40,632 nucleotides of DNA from Solirubrobacterales bacterium (GTDB lineage: Bacteria > Actinomycetota > Thermoleophilia > Solirubrobacterales > Solirubrobacteraceae). Below the pieces are notes generated by a model. That model ran no database searches. It was not told where the DNA came from and was given only the letters and a program-made list of their open reading frames with translations. The stretch lies in the NCBI GenBank assembly GCA_025964115.1, contig JAOPZM010000075.1:1-40632 (forward strand), written 5' to 3'. The number at the start of each line of letters is the position of its first letter. Within the stretch, counting starts at the first letter, position 1. Below are positions 16,902-25,650 of the stretch, piece by piece. The position numbers and the translations under genes were made by a program.

Positions 16902-19325
16902 TCACACTGCCGCAGGCTCGCCGCTCGGCCAGGTCCAGTTCTTTATCTCGGGCGGGTCATCGCCCTGCTCGCGGACCTGCCGGCGGAGATCCTCCCGTCG
17001 CTGAGCGAACCGGTCGATCGCCTCGCGTGCGCCCGGAACGCTCCGCACCGCGAACTCACCCGACATGCCGCGCACGAACTCACTCACCGCGACATCCGCG
17101 CGGCTGAGCGCGTCGATCGCCAGTTGGAATCGGTCTACACCGTTCATCGCGAGGAGATCGAAGGGCGTCGTCGTCGTGCCCTCCTCCGCATACCCCCGAA
17201 CGTGAAAGCGCTCCTGGCGCGGGCGGCGGTGGATCAGCTGATGCACCGCCGAGGGATATCCATGGAAGTTGAAGATGACCGGCCGGTCCTCGGTGAACAC
17301 CTCGCTGAAGAGCTCGGGCGAAAGGCCATCCGGATGAGCCTCCGGACGCGTCAGGGAGAAGAGGTTCGTGACATTCACGAAGCGCACCTTGAGATCGGGG
17401 ACCGCGTCGGCGAGCAGCCTGGTTGTCGCGAGCAGCTCGATCGTCGGAATCGTGCCGCAAGCTGCGAGCACGACGTCCGGGTCGCCGTCATCGTCGCTGC
17501 TCGCCCACGACCAACGCGACGCACCGCGGCGCACGTGCTCGATCGCATCGTCCATCGGAAGCCACGTGGGCAGCGGGTGCTTGGATGCGATCACGAGGTT
17601 GATCTGACCGGTCGACTCGAAGCACTGCTCCATGGTGGCCAGCAGGGTGTTGGAGTCAGGCGGCAGATAGACACGCGAGGCCTCCTCGCGGCGGTTGAGC
17701 ATCGAGTTGATGAAGCCGGGCATCTGGTGCGAGTAGCCGTTGTGGTCCTGACGCCAGCCAACCGACGTGAGCAGGTAGTTGAGAGAGGCCACGGGCTCGC
17801 GCCACTTGGCCTCCTCGCGAGCCATCTTCAGGAACTTGGCGTACTGGTTGACCATCCCGTCGACGATCGGGATGAAGGCCTCATAGCAGGGGAACAGGCC
17901 ATGGCGTCCCGTGAGCACGTAGCCCTGGAGCCAGCCCTGGCAGTTGTGCTCGGAGAGCACCTCCATTATCCGTCCGTCGGGGGCATAGTCGGGGCTGATC
18001 TCCGGGTCGGTCGGCCACTCGTAGGCGTGCTTCTCCACCTCGAAAACGGGGTTCAGGCGGTTCGAGGCGACCTCGTCCGGACACACGATGCGAAAGTTGT
18101 GCTCGGACCGGTTGAGCTCGAAGATGTCGGCCAGGTAGGAGCCGAGCGTCGCGAGGGCGCTGTCGGTGCCGGCGCCCGGCGCGGAGACCTCGACGGCCCG
18201 TGCGCTCAGCTCGGGCAGGCGCAGCGGCACGCGCATGCGCCCGCCGTTCACGTGGGGGTTGGCGCCCATGCGCTTCTCACCGCTCGGGCACAGCGACAGC
18301 ACCTCCTCGTTTGGGCCGCCCCGATCGTCGAACAGCTCCTCGGGTTCGTAGGAGCGCAGCCACCGCTCCAGCGCCTCCAGATGCGCGGGGTTCGTCTTCG
18401 CCTGCATGGCCGGAACCTGGTGCGCCTTGGAGGTGCCCTCGATGCGCACCCCGTCGAGTTCGCGGATGCCCGTCCAGCCCTTGGGCGAGCGCAGGACCAG
18501 CATCGGCCAGCGGGGCCGTTCGGGGCGACGACCGCCTCGCGCCGCAGCCTGCAGCTCGCCGATCTCGCCGTATGCAACGTCGAGGGCGGAGGCGAGGGAG
18601 CCGTCCAGATCCTCACCTTCGACGATGATCGGATGCCAGCCGAAGCCCTCGAACAGCTCGGTGAGCTCTTGGTTGCTCATCGTGCCGTAGATGGTCGGAT
18701 TTGCGATCTTGTAGCCGTTCACGTGCAGGATCGGCAGCACCGCGCCGCAGGTGGCCGGGTCGAGGAACTTGCTCGAATGCCAGGCTCCGGCGGTCGGCCC
18801 GGTCTCCGCCTCCCCGTCGCCGACGATGCAGGTGACGATCAGGTCGGGGTTGTCGAGCGCGGCACCGAAAGCCGTGGCGAGCGCGTAGCCGAGCTCTCCT
18901 CCCTCGTGAATCGTGCCGGGCACGACCGGAGCGAGGTGGCTTGGGAACCCGCCGGGCCAGGAGAACATGCGAACCAATCTGCCGAGGCCGTCATGGTCGC
19001 GCGAGAGCTCTGGCTTGACATCTTCCAGGCAACCGTCGATCCAGAGGTTGGCGAGGTTGGCCGGGGCGCCGTGCCCGGGTCCGGTGACGAGTAGAACGTT
19101 CGCGTCGGTGTCGATGATGAGCCGATTCAGTCCCGCGTAGATGAGGTTTATCCCCGGCACCGTGCCCCAGTGACCGAGAAGGCGGGGCTTGATGTGCTCG
19201 GGCTTCAACGGCTCCTCGAGCATGTGGTTGCCCTGCAGGTAGATCATGGCCGCGGCGATGTAGTTCGTCGCACGCCGATAGACCGCGAGCCGCTCGAGCG
19301 TCGCCGCTGCTGCTTGGGTTGACAC
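16902..19325 (-). CDS. xfp: Phosphoketolase (xylulose-5-P/fructose-6-P phosphoketolase)
   Basis: 'LGHWGTVPGINLIYAGLNRLI', 'VTGPGHGAPANLANLWIDG', 'GDGEAETGPTAGAWHS', 'HPIIVEGED'. GTG start at 19325 preceded by AGGAGGGCAC. Confidence 0.93.
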   Translation of the reverse strand: MSTQAAAATLERLAVYRRATNYIAAAMIYLQGNHMLEEPLKPEHIKPRLLGHWGTVPGINLIYAGLNRLIIDTDANVLLVTGPGHGAPANLANLWIDGCLEDVKPELSRDHDGLGRLVRMFSWPGGFPSHLAPVVPGTIHEGGELGYALATAFGAALDNPDLIVTCIVGDGEAETGPTAGAWHSSKFLDPATCGAVLPILHVNGYKIANPTIYGTMSNQELTELFEGFGWHPIIVEGEDLDGSLASALDVAYGEIGELQAAARGGRRPERPRWPMLVLRSPKGWTGIRELDGVRIEGTSKAHQVPAMQAKTNPAHLEALERWLRSYEPEELFDDRGGPNEEVLSLCPSGEKRMGANPHVNGGRMRVPLRLPELSARAVEVSAPGAGTDSALATLGSYLADIFELNRSEHNFRIVCPDEVASNRLNPVFEVEKHAYEWPTDPEISPDYAPDGRIMEVLSEHNCQGWLQGYVLTGRHGLFPCYEAFIPIVDGMVNQYAKFLKMAREEAKWREPVASLNYLLTSVGWRQDHNGYSHQMPGFINSMLNRREEASRVYLPPDSNTLLATMEQCFESTGQINLVIASKHPLPTWLPMDDAIEHVRRGASRWSWASSDDDGDPDVVLAACGTIPTIELLATTRLLADAVPDLKVRFVNVTNLFSLTRPEAHPDGLSPELFSEVFTEDRPVIFNFHGYPSAVHQLIHRRPRQERFHVRGYAEEGTTTTPFDLLAMNGVDRFQLAIDALSRADVAVSEFVRGMSGEFAVRSVPGAREAIDRFAQRREDLRRQVREQGDDPPEIKNWTWPSGEPAAV

Positions 19326-19440
19326 GTGCCCTCCTATTTCCGGTACTTGGCCACCAAGTACGCCCCCCGAGACGACGCCTGCGAAGGCGCCGTCCATCCG
19401 GTCGGCGCACGCTCGTTCTCCGCTGGGACTTTAGCCATTT

Positions 19441-19460
19441 CGGGCTGTGAGGACAGCCCG
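19441..19460 (-). terminator. Strong hairpin between the antiporter gene and xfp (terminator-like or processing element)
   Basis: Perfect inverted repeat CGGGCTGT-GAGG-ACAGCCCG; no T-tract follows, so not a classical intrinsic terminator. Confidence 0.35.
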
Positions 19461-19560
19461 CCCGAACCGACGCTTCACGACCGCGTGCCGGCTGCGGCGC
19501 GCGAGCGCTGAAGGGGTCCCAAAAAGGGCAGCCCGCCCGCGTGTCGAGGCGCAAACCAGG

Positions 19561-22500
19561 TCACTCGCTGCCTGACGGCGCGGGCTTCCGGTCCGGCACC
19601 GAAGTCCAACGGCGCTGCATCCCAACAGCGCCGCCGGCCATAGACCAGTTGAACTGCGTCACGTTGTCTCTGGGCGCGAACAGCCCCGGCCGAGTGCCGC
19701 GGCGGACGAAGAGCACGGGCGCCGGAGCCGCCTTCGCGATCTCCGAGCGGGTGGGGCCGAGACCCTCGCGTCGCCAGCGATCTGACAGGCCGATCACCAG
19801 CAAGCCAGCGCCTGCGGCCGCCGAGACGATGCCCTCGCGGCCACCTGCCACGACCAGCGGCTCGGTCGAGATGCCCGTCGCCTGCTGCACGAGCAGGCCG
19901 GCGTCGGCGAGGATGCGGGTCACAGACTTCTGCTCATCGGTCTGGCCCGCCGCGCCAAGCAGCTTCAGCGGCGCCCCCGTGGTTGCCGCAAGCCAGGACC
20001 CGAGCTCCAGTGCCGCCCAGTCATGCTCCGCGCCGCCAAACGGCACCACCACGGGATTCTCGGCGTCCAGCTTGATCGGCTCGCCCGCCTTCGCCACCAG
20101 CACCGCGACATCGCAGGGGGCGCGTTCAAGCAGCGCGCTGACCTCGCCCAACGGAACCCCTTCGCCGATCAGTCGCCGCCGCCCCTCAGTCAGCACGAGA
20201 TCGACGGGCTCGCGCTCGACGATGTGGGCGAGATCGGAGCCGGGGCGGCTCGAGGTGAGCGCAACGGAGCGCGCCACCACGCCTTCGGACGCCAGGCGCG
20301 CGCGCACCTCGTTGATCGCGCCCGAGGCGCGCTCGAGCTGCAGGTTCTCGGTCTGAAGGCCTCCGCGCACGCCTGCGCCGCGAGGCGGCTCAACGAGCCG
20401 GACGATGATGAGCTCACGCGCGGGCTCGGACCGCGCGAGCGGCTCCGCCAGCCCGATCAGCTGCTCCAGGGCGCCGTCTGTCTGCGGCGCGACGAGAATT
20501 GCGCGCTCGGGTACCGCCAGCTCGGGATGCTCCTCGGCGGCATCGACAGCTGCGTCGGCGAACACATCCTCGAGGTTCGTTCCGTACCTGTTTTGAGGGT
20601 CCAGCAGTTTCAAGAGCGGCCCGGCCATCAGCGTCGTGATGAGCGCCATCAGCACGAGCGACGCGAACAGCGCGTTCGAGATCGCGCCGACTTCGAGCGC
20701 GAGGTTCAGCACGATCAGCTCGGTCAGCCCGCGCGTGTTCATCAGTGTCCCGATCACCGCCGATGCGCGCCAGTCGAACCCGCACACGCGCGCGGCGATC
20801 GACGCACCGACGAGCTTCCCGACGATCGCGATTGCGATCAGCCCGGCGGTGATAAGCCACAGCACCGGGCGGTCTAGCAGTCCGACGTTTGTCCTCAGCC
20901 CCGTAAACACGAAGAACATCGGCAGCAGGAGGGTGACCACGAAGTCCTCGATGCGCCGCGTCACCTCCTCGGTCAAGCGCGCGTGGCGCGGCATCACCAT
21001 CCCCATGATGAAGCCTCCGAAGATCACGGCGATGTTGATCTTCTCGGTCACGTAGGCAGACAGCAGCACCCCGGCGATGATTGCCGCGAACCACCCGGAC
21101 GGGATGTGGCCCACCTCATCGAACGCGGTCGCCATGCGAGCAAGGATCCGCCGGACCCCCAGCGCCATCACCAGCGTGAAGGCCGTGGCCTCGGCGATAG
21201 TGGTCGCCACGTCGCCGAGCGAGCCCGAGACGGCGATCGTGGTCGCCAGGGCGATCAGGAACCATGCGGTGACGTCGTCGATCGCGGCGCAGGCGATGGC
21301 GAGCGAGCCGACTTCCCCCTTGAGCATCCGTCGTTCGGCGAGGATCCTCGCCAGCACCGGGAACGCGGTGATCGACATCGCGACGCCCATGAAGAGGGCG
21401 AACGCGACGAACTTCTTGTCAGGTCCCACGAGCTTGTACAGCGGGAGCGCGGCAGCGATCCCGAGCAGCATCGGCACCGCGACGCTCGCGTTCGAGATGA
21501 GCGCCGCCTGGGTTGCCCGGCCGCGGAGTTGATCGCGATCGACCTCGAGCCCGACGAGGAACATGTAGAAGATCAGGCCCAGATTCGCCGCCACGCCGAA
21601 TGCAGTGAGGATGTCGGTGGGAAATATCGCGGCCTGGAGGTTGGGCGAGATCGCTCCCAGCACCGATGGACCGAGGACGATCCCTGCGACCACCTCGCCC
21701 ATCACGCGCGGTTGACCGACCTTCGTCGCAAGGATCCCGAAGATCCGCGCGATGATCAGGACGATCGCCACCGCGAGGAAGAAGGAGGCCACGAGCTTGG
21801 CGAACGAGCTCCGTTGCTTGGTGGCCGTCACCTTCTCCCCCGAGGGCGGGAGGCCGGAGGGGGTCGTGAGCACCGGCTTGGCGGATGGTGTGACAGCTGA
21901 TGCGACAGGCGATGCCGTGTCCAGAGGTATCAGCTGCACATTCTGCAACTGGAGATCGTTCGCCACGGCCGTCAGGCGAACGCGACCACCCCGCCGGCAC
22001 GCCACGTCTCCCGTGACGGCACCGGTCTTCTTCGAGTAGGAGACACGTCCCAGGTCCTGTTCTTTGACGCGAAGCCCGTAGGCCGGTCCTCCGCCGCTGA
22101 CGGTGAAGTTGCCGCCGAAGCAGGTCGAGCTCGGGGAGAGGCCATAGGTGCCTCCGATCCCCGCCGGTGTCCGCGGCGCACCAGCGCCCGGAGCGGGCGG
22201 GTCGCGCTTGAACGTGGCGGCAAACGGAACCCCTCCCAGCGTTCCCGAGATCGAGCCCTTGGCTCCGCTGACGGCGACGGCGTTCAGCTTGAGCTGCCTG
22301 CCGCCCGCCACGCAGTTGACCGTTCCCGTAAGTCGGTGGCCGCCCGCGACCGTGCTGGTGTGCAACCGCAGCCGTCCCGACAACGTTCGCTGGTTGTTCG
22401 TGAAATTGACGAACTGCCCGGATTGGATGACGTTGAACGACGGTCCTGCCGGCGGGAGCTGGGCGGGCGCGGTGGGGGGTAGCGGCGCACCCTTTGGGGG

Positions 22501-22722
22501 TGGCGGCTTGGGGCCAAGGCATGCGTTAGGAGCACTCGCGTCGTAGCCCCCGGCAATCGCGGGGAGCGCCTTCTCGCTGCGGCCCCGGTCCACGACCACT
22601 GCGACGACCGCCACCGAGACCGCGGCCAGGATCACGTAGAAGGCGACGATCCGCCGCATGACGCCGCCCGATGATGACGCCTGTGACGGTCCACCCACTG
22701 GCTTTTCAACTCGAGGCGTCAA
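19561..22722 (-). CDS. CPA2-family cation/proton antiporter with N-terminal exported duplicated domain and C-terminal USP-like region
   Basis: Central 'GEVVAGIVLGPSVLG', 'FLVGLEVD', 'AIDDVTAWFLIA', 'MNTRGLTELIVLN'; the N-terminal ~250 aa carries a TM plus two Cys-containing repeats; the C-terminal part has paired USP-like halves (e.g. 'ERAPCDVAVLVAK', 'KAAPAPVLFVRRG'). Confidence 0.88.
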   Translation of the reverse strand: MTPRVEKPVGGPSQASSSGGVMRRIVAFYVILAAVSVAVVAVVVDRGRSEKALPAIAGGYDASAPNACLGPKPPPPKGAPLPPTAPAQLPPAGPSFNVIQSGQFVNFTNNQRTLSGRLRLHTSTVAGGHRLTGTVNCVAGGRQLKLNAVAVSGAKGSISGTLGGVPFAATFKRDPPAPGAGAPRTPAGIGGTYGLSPSSTCFGGNFTVSGGGPAYGLRVKEQDLGRVSYSKKTGAVTGDVACRRGGRVRLTAVANDLQLQNVQLIPLDTASPVASAVTPSAKPVLTTPSGLPPSGEKVTATKQRSSFAKLVASFFLAVAIVLIIARIFGILATKVGQPRVMGEVVAGIVLGPSVLGAISPNLQAAIFPTDILTAFGVAANLGLIFYMFLVGLEVDRDQLRGRATQAALISNASVAVPMLLGIAAALPLYKLVGPDKKFVAFALFMGVAMSITAFPVLARILAERRMLKGEVGSLAIACAAIDDVTAWFLIALATTIAVSGSLGDVATTIAEATAFTLVMALGVRRILARMATAFDEVGHIPSGWFAAIIAGVLLSAYVTEKINIAVIFGGFIMGMVMPRHARLTEEVTRRIEDFVVTLLLPMFFVFTGLRTNVGLLDRPVLWLITAGLIAIAIVGKLVGASIAARVCGFDWRASAVIGTLMNTRGLTELIVLNLALEVGAISNALFASLVLMALITTLMAGPLLKLLDPQNRYGTNLEDVFADAAVDAAEEHPELAVPERAILVAPQTDGALEQLIGLAEPLARSEPARELIIVRLVEPPRGAGVRGGLQTENLQLERASGAINEVRARLASEGVVARSVALTSSRPGSDLAHIVEREPVDLVLTEGRRRLIGEGVPLGEVSALLERAPCDVAVLVAKAGEPIKLDAENPVVVPFGGAEHDWAALELGSWLAATTGAPLKLLGAAGQTDEQKSVTRILADAGLLVQQATGISTEPLVVAGGREGIVSAAAGAGLLVIGLSDRWRREGLGPTRSEIAKAAPAPVLFVRRGTRPGLFAPRDNVTQFNWSMAGGAVGMQRRWTSVPDRKPAPSGSE

Positions 22723-22737
22723 GTTGCATCCCCCCTG

Positions 22738-23016
22738 CTAAGGCACCGCCACTCTGGATCGGGCGTGTTGGGAAATGTAGACGATCGCTCCCGGTCGAGG
22801 CTGTTCGGGAGCAAACGAAAGGAATCGCCGCGATGACAGCTGCCGGCGGATCTCGCCGGCCGCGGCGGGAAAGCGCCAGAGGCGAAACGGCCCGTCGGAG
22901 CGCAGGCCCTGGTTGTAGACGAGCAGACCGATCCGAGGGTGAGTACGGACGAATTGGAAGAACTGCCTGACGAATCCCGCGTCGCCACTCTGCCACATGG
23001 CCTGGCCGGTCCGCAA
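22738..23016 (-). pseudogene. C-terminal fragment resembling a secreted glycoside-hydrolase-type protein
   Basis: 'AMWQSGDAGFVRQFFQFVRTHPRIGLLVYNQGLRSDGPFRLWRFPAAAGEIRRQLSSRRFLSFAPE' looks like the C-terminus of a GH-fold protein with no upstream catalytic portion in this frame. Confidence 0.4.
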
Positions 23017-23585
23017 CCGCTGAGCGGCTGGGAGAGGGTGAGGTGGGTTTCGGCAGGAGACGCCGCATCCTGGTGGATGATGAAGCGGCCCTGGTAGGCG
23101 TTGGCTGAGGCAAGCTGTGCTTGGACGAGCGTCGCGACCGTGATCAGCACCCTTCCGCGGCTCGCGTCTACCTCGCTTCCATCCGGCACGTCGATCGTCC
23201 CGGCGATTGGCGCGAACGTCGTGCTGGCGCTCGAACGCACGCTTACCTTGCCCGAGATCAGCGTGAGGGTCTCGCGCTGGCCCAACACCGGTTCCGACCG
23301 CGCCGCGCTCGCGCTGACAGCGCCGCCCGAGCCGCTGGCACTCGTGAGCGCCACAGATCAGCCGACGAGCGTGAGAAGCGCGGCCCCCGTGCGCACCGCA
23401 TGCCCGCTCTCTACCAGAAAGACTCGGGCAGCGGGCACCAGCTTCGTTCTAACTTCAGCCGCGTCGCCGACCGCGACCGCCCCTGCGGGCTCCAGTACCG
23501 CCCTTGACGCCGTCCGGGAGGGGTTCGGCGTTGCTGCGAACTCCGAGATTGCGGCTCCGAGAGGGTGCAAAGCCCTGGCCAGCAT
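23017..23585 (-). pseudogene. FecR-like/secreted protein relic interrupted by an in-frame stop
   Basis: 'LTLISGKVSVRSSASTTFAPIAGTIDVPDGSEVDASRGRVLITVATLV...YQGRFIIHQDAASPAETHLTLSQPLSGC' in frame with upstream '...ESGHAVRTGAALLTLVG*'; the frame then runs into unrelated sequence. Confidence 0.4.
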
Positions 23586-23641
23586 GCTCCTCGCTGCAGT
23601 TGCGCTTGCATCGCTGGCGGCAGACGCCAGTAGCGTCCCTT

Positions 23642-24826
23642 TCAGCTCCTCTCCGGCAGATTCTCCACGTCCGCCTCATTGTAGAAATCTGCCTCGAGGT
23701 GTGGAGTACGTATTCCGCTTGTGAGCGCGACCGCGGCGGTCTCAATGTCAACGTTGTGCCGCAACGCCCGGTACTCCCACAGCGCCAGCGCCACCAGGAG
23801 CAGCGCTACCCCGATACTGACGAGCAGGGCTGAGACACTTCCCGCGGGCAGCCCGAGGAAACACAGCGCAACGACGGTCGCCACGCGCTTTGTATTGACC
23901 GAGCCGATCATCCTCAAACGAAACAGACTCTCCCCTGCCAGGTAGAGGGCGGGTCCTCCGACCATCATGACGATTCCCCCGGTAGTCAAGCTCTGGTCTG
24001 GATGCGAGATGAGCAGCTCATCACCGACGGCAACCATGATAATTCCGGCAACTATCGGCAGATGCAGGTAGGTATATGCGTCTCGCGCAAGCACGCCTGT
24101 GTCCTCGGCCTGAGCGAGCCGGCGACGGGAATTCTCCGCGACCTGTCCGAAGTAAAGCCACCACAAGGCTCCGGTCCCGAGGAACGCGCTGACCAGGGAG
24201 GCGATCACGGGTGTGCTCAGGCCTGTGTCGCTGGCCGTTGCGCCGGTCACCACGATCGACTCCCCCAGGGCAATGATGATGAAGGACTGAAAGCGCTCGG
24301 CGAAGTGTCCGCCCTCTATCGGATAGTCGTCGGTCAGCGACCGGCCCAACCCCGGGGTCCAGTAGCCCACGATAGGCGCCGAAAGGTCGATCAAGAGGGC
24401 CGGCCCCCACAGAGCAAGGCGTAGAGACCCTGGCATCAGCGCACCGGCGATCCAGATTGCACCCGAGAGTAGGCTCCAGCACGAAATGCGCTCGAGGGTC
24501 AACCGCAGCGCGTGCTCACGCCTGAGAAGCGCAGTAGCTGCGATGTTGCGACCGATCTGCAGCGCCACGTAGGAGACAGCAAAGAGCAGTGCGTGTGCGC
24601 CGAAGGCGCCCGGGATCGCCGTAGACATCAACAGGCTAGCGAGAGTGCTACTCACAATCACGAGCCGAACCTTCCCCGACGCGGGGTCAAACCAGTTGAC
24701 CATCCAGGTCGTATATATCCAGGCCCACCACACGACTAGCAGCAGGAATGCTGTGTGAGCCGCGCCCGTGATCGTAAGGTCGTGAATGAGCAGATGGGAG
24801 AGCTGTGTGACCGCGAATACGTACAC
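23642..24826 (-). CDS. Low temperature requirement protein A (LtrA)-like membrane protein; true N-terminus extends upstream of the first canonical start
   Basis: 'VYVFAVTQLSHLLIHD', 'HFAERFQSFIIIALGESIVVTG', 'LRREHALRLTLERISCWSLLSGAIWIAGAL'; many TM segments. Confidence 0.75.
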   Translation of the reverse strand: MYVFAVTQLSHLLIHDLTITGAAHTAFLLLVVWWAWIYTTWMVNWFDPASGKVRLVIVSSTLASLLMSTAIPGAFGAHALLFAVSYVALQIGRNIAATALLRREHALRLTLERISCWSLLSGAIWIAGALMPGSLRLALWGPALLIDLSAPIVGYWTPGLGRSLTDDYPIEGGHFAERFQSFIIIALGESIVVTGATASDTGLSTPVIASLVSAFLGTGALWWLYFGQVAENSRRRLAQAEDTGVLARDAYTYLHLPIVAGIIMVAVGDELLISHPDQSLTTGGIVMMVGGPALYLAGESLFRLRMIGSVNTKRVATVVALCFLGLPAGSVSALLVSIGVALLLVALALWEYRALRHNVDIETAAVALTSGIRTPHLEADFYNEADVENLPERS

Positions 24827-25057
24827 CAGATCGAAGAGAAGCTCAACAGCTGTCGTCGGCTGCTCGCGACCGTCGCGCGGCCTCAGGTGGGGGGAGATCG
24901 GTTTTATGCTTCGTGGTCCAACGATCTACTGATCTCGGTGGCAGGATTCCACCACGATCTGCCTCGGCTTACTCTCAAAGTGTAGGGCGCTTGTCAGCTG
25001 CGGCGGTCCTAGAGAACTTCGACCACTGCGTCGGCCAGCTACCCGCGGGCAACTTAT

Positions 25058-25083
25058 GCCTCGCCCTCGCCCTCGCCCTCGCG
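25058..25083. repeat. Short tandem repeat of CCCTCG/GCCCTC
   Basis: gcctcgccctcgccctcgccctcgcg read directly. Confidence 0.7.
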
Positions 25084-25650
25084 ATGTGACGGTGAACTGA
25101 AGTGTGTCGTGGCCGACTTGCCCATGCCGTTAGCCGCCGTCGCATACGCTGTGTGAGGGCCAAGGCCTGTCAATCCCAAGCTGAACAAGCCCGAAAATTT
25201 GAGCCGGTTTAGTCCGGTGTGACCGTCCCACTGAAAGCCTGCGCGACGGGGCTCGTGCCGAAGAACGGATTGAGGCCGCCCGTGAGGCCGTCTGGATGCC
25301 GTCGGCGCCGGCGACCTCTGGCTTCTGTCGGGTGTCAGGAGCGATCGCGTTGCCGCTCGCTTCGAAGTAGCTGCGTGAGGCGTGGCCGCATCGGTAGACA
25401 GACCGCTAGAGGCTGAGCAGCTTCGCCGCTCCAATCGGTAGCCAGGCCGTCCCACCAAATTTCATCGCAATCTTGCGACCAAAATGGTAGGCTGGGCCCG
25501 GACGAAGCTAAGCAGAGCGGTCGGTTTTGGGGTGGTCGTGGGGCACTGCTTGAATGGATCCCGGGGGGGAAGGGACGCAACGCCGGTGACTCGGTATGGG
25601 CACGTTAGCTGTCGCTGTCGTTCAGCTTTGCTTTCGGTCGCGGTGCGCAG

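Noticed and set aside
15803-17107. 434-aa plus-strand ORF
   Set aside because: Antisense to the TPR gene and parts of neighbours; no domain.
16893-19094. 733-aa plus-strand ORF
   Set aside because: Antisense shadow of phosphoketolase; no recognisable domain.
20983-22522. Long alternative frames over the antiporter (20983-21900 +, 21419-22522 -)
   Set aside because: Overlap the well-supported CPA2 antiporter frame; charged low-complexity composition.
23101-23724. 207-aa plus-strand ORF rich in Ala/Ser/Thr
   Set aside because: Antisense to the FecR-like relic; composition mirrors the complementary frame.
25058-25083. CCCTCG tandem repeat as a CRISPR or regulatory array
   Set aside because: Six-nt units with no spacers; a simple microsatellite-like tract.
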